Shown in pieces: positions 56,482 through 64,000 of a stretch of DNA of 64,000 nucleotides. How positions within the stretch are numbered: position 1 is the first letter of the stretch; every line of letters begins with the position of its first letter. The notes under the pieces are model-generated. The model did no database searches and had not been told where the DNA came from. It saw only the letters and a program-made list of their open reading frames with translations. Source of the stretch: Dryococelus australis (lineage: Eukaryota; Arthropoda; Insecta; Phasmatodea; Phasmatidae); the NCBI GenBank assembly GCA_029891345.1, contig CM056994.1, forward strand, positions 226,912,991 through 226,976,990, written 5' to 3'. The position numbers were made by a program, and so were the translations under genes.

Positions 56482-57361
56482 CAAAATTCAAAAGTTAATT
56501 CATAATGTTTTTCCATTATGACACAAAACATACTGTGCTTTGATTTAATTACAATTCACCCTTACTTTCAATTACAATAATATAATAAAGCACAGCATTA
56601 TATACTTAATTAAAGCTTGTCATACTCTAAATTAAATCTTTAGGTTTGATGCATAGGTATAGTCAATTATGAAACTTTTATCACTCACAACATGATTCAT
56701 TAACAAATTTATACACAAATGCACATACCTTATACAGTTTATTACTGAATTTTAAATTATCACTTTTAACAACCATTAAACTTTCAAATCCCTTTCATAT
56801 GAGAAAATATCATAATTGTAAATTGATATGGTTTTACGCTTCTTCACAAAAGCCAACACTTCACTCGACTTTTTGATGTTTCATGAACAGTGTTACCCTC
56901 GGTCAAATGTCATGATGGCAAATAGTTATTACAAAATATATTTAATTTATGAAAATGAAACAAATTCTTATTAATCATAATTGGCCTAACTAGCCTTAAC
57001 AAATTTAACTGCAACAAAATAATCACGTTACTTTCTGTTAACAAATTTCAATATAACTTTCTCAAGTTCAATTATAAAAGTTAATACATTATAAATTGAC
57101 ATTAGATGAATAAACACTAATAGAATCAAAACAAATTACATTAAATTTGATCTCATTCTAAACTCATCAAGGTTTGTTACATCCTTTAGTATGCTCTTAC
57201 ATGAAAGTTACAATAACAGGTAGCCTATGTAGTATATACCTTCACCTTTTAACCATTATTATATAACTAGGACAACTTTGTCTCGTTTACACACCATAAC
57301 CCAAACATTAGGTTAGATCACCCACTATCCTACAATTTTATGTTACCCTCAAACCCCAGGG
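56482..57361 (+). repeat. Left arm of an 880-bp near-perfect inverted repeat
   Basis: From caaaattcaaaagttaattc to aaccccaggg the arm is the reverse complement of 57993-58873 at about 98 percent or better. Examples of differences: aaggtttgttacat is identical, ctcatcaagg pairs with ccttgaggag (one change), and aattcaccctt pairs with aagggtgtact (few changes). There is no coding content in either arm. Confidence 0.95.
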
Positions 57362-57992
57362 CCACAATGAGACATGTCAGTTGGTATTTTGTATTTACAT
57401 ACATTGTAACCTACTACTGACTTAACTTTAATTTATATAAAAAATACATTATACATAATAATGACATGTGAATTGACACTTTGTACTTAATCATATTAGA
57501 CTACATGAAATCACAGAATATACTGTGTTCTTCTTTCTCTTCCTCATCATTCTCACTTTAAACAATTTTCTCTTCTTCCTAACACATTTTCTCACACGAT
57601 ATTTCACAATTTCTCTACACCAAACCCCCATGACACTACATTTCTTCTTTCGCTCGTAATTTTCTTTACCCCCCTAATCATGACTTTATTTCTCTTTTTT
57701 TGACTTACAGTTTCTTTTCTGAATAATTCATAATTCCTTAACAAGTTCGGCACTGCAACACATTTTGCACTTTGTTCAACATTGTCACTATTAAATTTAC
57801 TTGATACACCACCATATTTTTTCCTATTTAACCCCCACTTTCCTTGAAATGATACTTTACTACTGTGGTTGTGGTATCAGCAGTGGCACATAAAATATAC
57901 AAATATTTGAAATTACACTCTGTTGGTGAAAAGTAACAGCTGAACCTAACCTAAAATTCAATTCCTCGAAAAACCTTCCGTGAATTGAATTA
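57362..57992. other. Spacer (loop) of the inverted repeat
   Basis: 631 bp of AT-rich, pyrimidine-biased sequence with no gene, lying between the two arms. Confidence 0.85.
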
Positions 57993-58873
57993 CCCTGGGG
58001 TTTAAGGGTAACATAAAATTGTAGGATAGTGGGTGATCTAACCTAATGTTTGGGTTATGGTGTGTAAACGAGACAAAGTTGTCCTAGTTATATAATAATG
58101 GTTAAAAGGTGAAGGTATATACTACATAGGCTACCTGTTATTGTAACTTTCATGTAAGAGCATACTAAAGGATGTAACAAACCTTGAGGAGTTTAAAATG
58201 AGATCAAATTTAATGTAATTTGTTTTGATTCTATTAGTGTTTATTCATCTAATGTCAATTTATAATGTATTAACTTTTATAATTGAACTTGAGAAAGTTA
58301 TATTGAAATTTGTTAACAGAAAGTAACGTGATTATTTTGTTGCAGTTAAATTTGTTAAGGCTAGTTAGGCCAATTATGATTAATAAGAATTTGTTTCATT
58401 TTCATAAATTAAATATATTTTGTAATAACTATTTGCCATCATGACATTTGACCGAGGGTAAACACTGTTCATGAAACATCAAAAAGTCGAGTGAAGTGTT
58501 GGCTTTTGTGAAGAAGCGTAAAACCATATCAATTTACAATTATGATATTTTCTCATATGAAAGGGATTTGAAAGTTTAATGGTTGTTAAAAGTGATAATT
58601 TAAAATTCAGTAATAAACTGTATAAGGTATGTGCATTTGTGTATAAATTTGTTAATGAATCATGTTGTGAGTGATAAAAGTTTCATAATTGACTATACCT
58701 ATGCATCAAACCTAAAGATTTAATTTAGAGTATGACAAGCTTTAATTAAGTATATAATGCTGTGCTTTATTATATTATTGTAATTGAAAGTAAGGGTGTA
58801 CTGTAATTAAATCAAAGCACAGTATGTTTTGTGTCATAATGGAAAAACATTATGAATTAACTTTTGAATTTTG
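57993..58873 (-). repeat. Right arm of the 880-bp near-perfect inverted repeat
   Basis: Reverse complement of 56482-57361. Beyond 58873 a short gatcaaa match continues after a roughly 9-base gap, so the original symmetry extended slightly further before decay. Confidence 0.95.
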
Positions 58874-58992
58874 CTTTGATCTTTTATAACTTTACTTCCA
58901 CTACTAAGAACATTTGGCAATTCTACAGAATTGTTTACACCCTGACTTGCATTAGTTACACATTCTTCACTAACCTCTTGTCGATTTGACAT
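58834..58992 (-). CDS. Short frame reading into the inverted repeat, possibly part of the LTR element
   Basis: A 52-residue minus-strand frame beginning MSNRQEVSEECVTNASQG and ending at a stop inside the right arm (IQKLIHNVFPL). It follows the frame at 59114-59323 in the direction of transcription from the LTR. The two may be exons or frameshifted parts of one leader/gag-like ORF cut off by the inverted repeat. No known motif. Confidence 0.25.
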   Translation of the reverse strand: MSNRQEVSEECVTNASQGVNNSVELPNVLSSGSKVIKDQSKIQKLIHNVFPL

Positions 58993-59113
58993 TTAGGGCA
59001 ATCATTAATTCTGAAACAACCTTTGTAGTACTATCGTCAATTTAAAATTGTAAAGTCAGTTAAATGCTTGTCAAATTTTCCCTGAAATTCTGTCCTTTGT
59101 TCTGTAGCCAGTT

Positions 59114-59323
59114 TTATGAGCAAATCTCACCTATTCCAGGTACTTCTGTTCTCAGAGTTTCCCCATTTGTATTTTCAAGACCAGAACCATTTCCAAGACC
59201 GGAACCTGAAGGGCTCGCTACAACATTGAACACATTTACTTCAGCTTCCTTATTTGCCCCATTATTCTCAAAACCCAGAAAGTATTCCTCTTCATCTACT
59301 CGTGCTTCTTCCTGACTCGCCAT
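59114..59323 (-). CDS. N-terminal frame downstream of the LTR, gag-like position
   Basis: 69 codons starting MASQEEARVDEEEYFLGF, acidic, then glycine/serine-rich (PSGSGLGNGSG). It begins about 330 bp after the primer-binding site in the same direction as the LTR, where a retrotransposon gag ORF is expected. Near its end GGAATAG/gtgaga is a consensus splice donor, so it might instead be a host first exon. No zinc knuckle or capsid motif is present in this short stretch. Confidence 0.35.
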   Translation of the reverse strand: MASQEEARVDEEEYFLGFENNGANKEAEVNVFNVVASPSGSGLGNGSGLENTNGETLRTEVPGIGEICS

Positions 59324-59365
59324 TATGAAATACTTTAATATTTACCCTATATTATTACACTAGGG

Positions 59366-59389
59366 AAAAAAAAAAAAAAAAAAAAAAGT
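59366..59389 (+). repeat. Poly-A tract (poly-T on the element strand)
   Basis: A run of about 22 A bases after ggga, within the presumed leader of the LTR element. Confidence 0.85.
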
Positions 59390-59650
59390 GACGTTTCCAA
59401 TTTACAATCCTGCAAAATCTAAGTTTATTGTTACCTTGATGCCTTGTTCGTTAACTGGAAACTGTGGGCGGTGTGTCAACTGGATTTCGCTGTTGGAAGT
59501 TTGAGGTTGACGCAGTTACACTCCCTGGAACACGAGTTATGAAAATTATGAAAACTCTGATGCACCGGGAACAGCTGGACTGGCAGGTTCTTCAATAATT
59601 GATGAGGATGAATGTCAGCACTTCATGTTGCAAGGCATGTGTAGAAATCC

Positions 59651-59671
59651 AGGCCCCACGTTGGGTGCCAC
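59651..59671 (-). promoter_or_regulatory. tRNA-Lys-type primer-binding site
   Basis: On the minus strand tggcacccaacgtggggc lies 3 bases after the LTR end (...GTTACA). It differs at one position from the known lysine-tRNA primer-binding site used by many Ty3/gypsy elements and retroviruses. This fixes the orientation: LTR to the right, internal region to the left. Confidence 0.8.
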
Positions 59672-59672
59672 T

Positions 59673-60323
59673 TGTAACAAGTTACTGTCCTGTTATCTCG
59701 TTATAGTCCTCAGTAAACACCAACAAACTAGCTCAGTGTGAGTTGGAGAATTTGATTACATAATAATGAGTTTGTTGATACCAGGGTTGCCAATAAATAA
59801 AACAAGTTAAATGCTTACTGGAGATTTATTGTTGTCTATACAAAACAAACAATATTGACACTCACAGCTGACGAACAAAAAAAAAAAACCAAGACAGAAT
59901 GGCAGCCTGCATAAAACAAAACTTCTCATTTCCAGAGTTACGAAGACGAGAGAAAATTATTACTTTCCTCTCCCAGCACTCTATTGACACCTCGCACAGA
60001 CGGAAAATAAATTTATTAGATATTTGAACTGAAATGTCTGAAATACAAAATAAGGTTAGAGTCGCGGATGCTGGTCGGTGCGAGTAACATGATCACTCGT
60101 TGCACGCTGTCCGACTGACAGCTGACAAACGATTATGCTGCAACGAACTGTTGTGCTAGTGCTCGTTGACTGGTGTCATACCTGAGAAAGGCAGTGCTTC
60201 CTTATATATTGATCGAAAGTTTCCTCATTGAAAACGTATTATTTCGAGCAGTCGGTCACGTCAGCTGAAGGTGATCTCTGTTATTTTCCTTGTTTCACCA
60301 TGTCATGCAATGCGGCGGCAACA
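59673..60323 (-). repeat. 5' LTR of a retrotransposon on the minus strand
   Basis: 651 bp starting TGTTGCCGCCGCATTGC and ending ...CTTGTTACA on the minus strand, directly followed by the primer-binding site. The TG..CA termini and primer site define it. A partial, permuted and inverted second copy lies at 55312-56015. A tgtatataag-like weak TATA (tcaatatataaggaag, about 60208) is present. No matching 3' LTR in the same orientation exists in the window. Confidence 0.75.
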
Positions 60324-60329
60324 TCTTTA

Positions 60330-61325
60330 GTTTACTAACCCAGTGAAAAGGGAAAAGATGCACTATCGTCCTATGACATATGTTACTACTGATGAAATGA
60401 GGAAAGAAAAATAATAAATTTGGAAAAACAAAAATATATAGAATACAAACAAGTTATCATTGTGACAACCCTTTAAATATAAAATGAATTACTATCCTTG
60501 ACTGAAATATAGACTATTTAAATACTTCCAGAATATACAAATTATATATATAGCTGCAATTCTACACCTTGTCTATGATATATCCCTACATAACAGTACA
60601 CTGAAATTAAGATTCAATACTATTACACTTAACTTTGCAGACAACAGAAGTATTTAATTTCATCATGAGATGTTTGTGAAAGCTACTTCTCACTCAATGG
60701 TTTAGAATTGCAGGCATTTTAAATACACAGCTGTTAGCGTGAGCAGACACAAAGAGGAAGTAAGACAACATCAGTCAAAATATCCACTCATTTTCAACCT
60801 CTTTCTGCTTTGGCCGAAACATAAAATAAAAACCTAAAACTATAATACACAACCATTTTTCTTACGTATTATTTTTAGGCTACTCACTCAGATATATATA
60901 TATAGTGAAACTTAGTTCTGTGTTTATATTTTCTGAGTTTAAATTTCCATTTTGCTTGTAACCTGTAATGTCCTGGAACTGGAAGTATTGTGCCTTGACG
61001 TCACTTACATAGGTCTGTTACCTTGCCGCATGGCCACCTGATTGGTGGGAGATTGAAACCTAACAAACATTGCATCACTCACTGGCATTTTCCATCTGAA
61101 ATTCCTAGTATCATCGTAAGATTTTGCAATTAGCTAGCACAACAAGTGTTAGTATGCATGGTAAATGGCCCCAAAATGGTAAGAAGAGGTTGCAGGACCA
61201 GCATATAATTATTTATTTTACTGATTTTAAGATGGCTTTTGAAAATACTGAATGCAGCCATATTTGTATGACACCGCTTTGTAATTGTGACCCCACCACT
61301 TGTGAGGGTCTGAGGGGCTGCTAAG
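60330..61325. other. AT-rich DNA, no gene seen
   Basis: Contains a short (ta)n stretch near 60892-60903. The plus frame at 61124-61324 has no motif and runs into the LTR-like element. Confidence 0.4.
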
Positions 61326-62609
61326 CATCAGTATTTAACTTCACATTGACACATGATGCATTTCATGCTGGTAGATAGTGCACTCTAATTAAACAACTTG
61401 AACCAGAATCACCCGACGGGTGAGTCTCCCCTCAAAACTAACAGTAATGGAGGCAGGACATGTGGTCTACCTGAGTTGACAGAGCTTCAACAGAACCTCC
61501 TACCACGTTATCTCCACTTTTACTGTTCACCACGTCTCTGCAAGAAGTTGTCAAGTCAACGCCCCTACCAGAAGAAATGACCTTTCTAAACTTGCTGCTC
61601 CCTGCAGAACAGTGCACTATTCCAACTTTGCCTCACTGAAGGGTAGCAGGCCAACCAGTGGAGAGTCACAGCCTCCACAAGCGCATGAGGGCAAGATGTG
61701 TCTTTACCTCACGCCGAGCGCAGCAGCAGATGAGGATCCAGGAACCCATGTGTGATGTCAGAAGCTCCACCCCTGATGGGCGGGATTAACCCCCGCACCC
61801 TTCTGAGAGCCACGAAGCTGGAAAAATTACTAAATATGGAATTCCAGCACTGGTCTCAAGGCAGTTTGCAGCAGCACTCAACTGAGAAGGCAGAGGGTGC
61901 TAGCTAAGAACAGAGCCCCTCATCCGCGTCGGTGACTGCGAAAGAACCAGTGGCCATTGATGACACCAGCAGCTCTGGAGGATCACCACCTTTCATACAC
62001 CTTCAACTTGTTCAACCACCTCCAAAAGCTCTGGAGGACCGTTGCCGCCCAGAGGCCTTCAACTTCTTCGGCCTCCAGAAGCTGTCAACAGCTAACAATA
62101 AGGGTCCTGCCGACATTGTCCCCTATCACTTTACCACCCAGGTAAAAGTAGGTCACAATGACGATGTCCACTCTGGAGTCCCCTTAAGGTCCTAGTCAGA
62201 CCGCATTCTCAACACTTGCGTGAGGAACTCTCTTTGGAGTTGAACAGTTAGGTCCCTTCAGGACAATCCTCCTTAGTTAAATTATAGGGATTTTAATGGC
62301 TAAATTGATTCAATAATTTACACTCAATCCTAATTACTCACATCAGCACACGTCCTTCAATGTTATTCAGATAGTCTTCACCTGATTTAACGTTTGACTT
62401 CTGCTAAATTAGTATTTTTAATACACTAATTTTGCTTTGATTTTAATTTAGGAGAGTGTGGATCCCTGTTTTATTATGTTTTCACTAAACATATTGATAT
62501 TTTAATTTATTTGCTGTGTTCTCGATATTAATATTTTTAAAACCTTTTGAACCTTAAGGTATTGTGTTTTTCGGAAGTTTGCTTTGTTCTGATTTTAATG
62601 TGAAGCCAG

Positions 62610-62957
62610 CTACCATACAATCACCGCCACTAAGGCCAGAACACACACCATTAGATGCAAACCGAGATCTGCCAGCGAAATACTAATCGTATCTCTCTGG
62701 TAAATCTTTGGAAGAGCCCAAAAGCGCAGGTACTCTTTCTCCTTTCGGGGAATTGAGTGATTCTGATAGTGTCCTGCTCTGCCTGCTGGAAAACAGCCAG
62801 GTTTGAGAAAGAGATCTATCACGACCACTTGAACCTCAGTGGGAAACTCATCTAGGTGCCTCTGGATTCTGGCGTATTTATCATGCGTTTTGCTAGTTCC
62901 ATCCACTGTTGGCAATAGCTGGACTATGGAACTTCGAAACAGGGAAAACTTAGTCAA
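62610..62957 (-). CDS. Minus-strand frame in LTR-like copy 2
   Basis: 115 codons, no stop, with IQRHLDEFPTEVQVVVIDLF, GRAGHYQNHSIPRKEKEYLR and a hydrophobic C-terminus. The central part resembles the 79-codon minus frame of copy 1 in the same position. It diverges from the plus-strand ORF that follows at 62991, leaving about 33 bp between starts. No known family. May be only a by-product of nucleotide similarity. Confidence 0.3.
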   Translation of the reverse strand: MTKFSLFRSSIVQLLPTVDGTSKTHDKYARIQRHLDEFPTEVQVVVIDLFLKPGCFPAGRAGHYQNHSIPRKEKEYLRFWALPKIYQRDTISISLADLGLHLMVCVLALVAVIVW

Positions 62958-62990
62958 ACCCAGTACTCCTGGCTGTACACGGTAAGGCCG

Positions 62991-63410
62991 TTGTTTAACC
63001 GGCTTTGCCTTAAGATTCTTTTATTTGGCCTTAAGCCTTACAAAAAGAAAGGCGGCAAAAAGTACAGGTTAAAGGAGATTTTGAGGAAATTGGAAGTAGA
63101 CTTTGCTAGATTAACAACTCCAGAAATAGTAGAGGTGAATCCTTTATTTGCACCACCTACTCGTTTGTCTAACCCCACTCCTCTTGAACACTTATTGGTA
63201 CTACACTTTGACACCGCAGTCCTGGAACTGGATCCTACCCTTTTACCTGAATTTTACACCGCCATACCTCCACACACACCCCAGACATCTACGAGCAGCT
63301 TGAGCACTCCTCCACAGCAGCCAGAGTCTGCCGCTGTCCAGCCGCCAGCCACCCCATTGAGCCAGCTGGAGAGGAGGAGGGTGCAGCTGCCCGTAGGTAA
63401 CACATCGTAG
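62991..63410 (+). CDS. Basic/proline-rich ORF of LTR-like copy 2, unidentified
   Basis: 139 codons, intact. The N-terminus contains LKPYKKKGGKKYRLKEILRK, strongly basic. The middle has VNPLFAPPTRLSNPTPLEHL and LHFDTAVLELDPTLLPEFY, and the C-terminus is Pro/Ser/Thr-rich with PPHTPQTS-type repeats. Copy 1 keeps the PYKK.G.KYR start and the E-P-P-T...LP / LGLDP elements despite heavy divergence, so the protein existed in the family ancestor. The first ATG here (62991) may not be the true start: copy 1 starts at the residue equivalent to the PYKK motif, after a splice acceptor. Function unknown; nucleic-acid binding is possible from the charge alone. Confidence 0.45.
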   Translation: MFNRLCLKILLFGLKPYKKKGGKKYRLKEILRKLEVDFARLTTPEIVEVNPLFAPPTRLSNPTPLEHLLVLHFDTAVLELDPTLLPEFYTAIPPHTPQTSTSSLSTPPQQPESAAVQPPATPLSQLERRRVQLPVGNTS

Positions 63411-63684
63411 AATAGTGCTCCCTATGTCACTCGACTTTGTTCCGTATACAAACCAACCAAACCCGCACTTTACACAGGCATCTTGCCTAAGCAAGAGTAG
63501 CTTTCCGAGGATATGATCTCTGCGACACTGGCATCGCACTATTTGAAGGATACCTCCGTCACAAAAGCCCACTCTGATTATAGCAAAACTTTAAATGTAA
63601 AACTTGCCGTAGGGGTTGTAATCCCCAAGTCTTCAACCAGATGGAACACTCCCAAGCCTCCCTTTCAGTAATCTTGTTTTGACA

Positions 63685-63706
63685 ACGTGGTGAACCCGAC
63701 CCATGC
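63685..63706 (+). promoter_or_regulatory. Possible tRNA-Trp-type primer-binding site
   Basis: acgtggtgaacccgacc follows the ...ttgaca end of the LTR-like copy 2. It resembles the TGGTGACCCCGACG site (tRNA-Trp) used by CsRn1/Kabuki-type gypsy elements, with one mismatch in the first 13 bases and less match afterwards. Confidence 0.4.
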
Positions 63707-63709
63707 CGG

Positions 63710-64000
63710 AGCCCACTGAGGGAAATGTGTTTGACCCCCGTCGACGACAGGACGTGCTGCTAGTACACACAATCAACTTTAGCCTTTAATTAAATTTGGG
63801 TGAAGAGTTTACAACCCTCTATCTTCCGCCCATTTTAGAGTTAACATTGTAGCTATTTCTTTCACGCACTTTGATACAGATCATTGTACCAGGTGGCTTA
63901 AGATGCTTCAAATTGAACAATCAGTTTACTTTTCTACAAATTCAAATAATTTTCTTAATCATTCGTAAAAGTTTTCAACATGACCCAGAAGTATTTGGTA
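63710..64000. other. Unassigned end of window, possible retroelement leader
   Basis: If the primer site at 63688 is real, this is the 5' untranslated leader of the element. No gag frame is visible before the window ends. Confidence 0.3.

Larger units (their letters stand above)
61330..63684 (+). mobile_element. LTR-like promoter-bearing element, copy 2 (longest)
   Basis: Collinear with copy 1 (2260-3785) and with the promoter half of copy 3 (36400-37260, reverse). It ends ttgttttgaca immediately before a primer-site-like sequence at 63688. If that is real, this whole block is a ~2.35-kb LTR plus leader of a Ty3/gypsy-type element whose body lies beyond the window. The TATA is degraded here (taaatatgg, 61831), but the ggcagtttg initiator is intact at 61860-61868. 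Unusually for an LTR it contains open frames. Not assignable to a named family. Confidence 0.55.

Overview
This window looks like nuclear DNA of a large, repeat-rich animal genome, most likely an arthropod. It is AT-rich, has no operons or ribosome-binding sites, and most long reading frames are chance. It holds spliced-exon signatures, tRNA-derived SINEs, and Ty3/gypsy, hAT, Tc1/mariner and pogo-type relics, several MITE-like elements and long microsatellites. The species cannot be named from sequence alone.

Host genes are sparse. Three coding exons on the minus strand (48501-48765, 25027-25326, 4877-5174) have splice sites, and both junctions are phase 0. They could be consecutive exons of one large unidentified gene transcribed right to left, with most of the window as its introns. 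Two possible first exons (near 11.73 kb minus and 16.80 kb plus) are much weaker.

Layout: 0.8-1.6 kb and 5.4-6.6 kb hold an approximately 280-bp tandem repeat family made of two related half-units. 2.2-3.8, 36.4-37.2 and 61.3-63.7 kb hold three diverged copies of one promoter-bearing, LTR-like element that I do not recognise; two copies carry a small basic ORF. 8.3-8.6 kb is a 145-bp tandem duplication. 8.7-10.1 and 18.2-19.6 kb are decayed transposon-type proteins. 12.0-12.5 and 15.9-16.4 kb are two copies of a repeat with a conserved minus-strand frame. 28.0-29.7 kb is a pogo/Tigger-like element with TA flanks. 29.9-31.0 kb is a hAT transposase relic. 33.3-36.4 kb is a Ty3/gypsy 3' end (integrase, polypurine tract, LTR). 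40.3-41.4 kb is another gypsy pol relic. 41.6 kb is a 10-bp minisatellite. 42.6 kb is a SINE and 42.95-43.5 kb a MITE. 46.9 and 52.2 kb are near-identical copies of a DUF4371/ZMYM1-like (hAT-type) relic. 48.9-50.25 kb is another terminal-inverted-repeat element. 54.1-54.7 kb is a (GA)n tract. 54.9-60.3 kb is a composite: a truncated Tc1-like element, LTR pieces, an 880-bp nearly perfect inverted repeat with a 631-bp spacer, and an LTR with a tRNA-Lys-type primer-binding site.

The genes do not form a pathway. The window reads as intron and intergenic DNA filled by successive transposon insertions. The most unusual items are the long inverted repeat, which could form a hairpin RNA, and the three-copy promoter-bearing family. 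All similarity statements come from reading motifs by eye; no database search was run.
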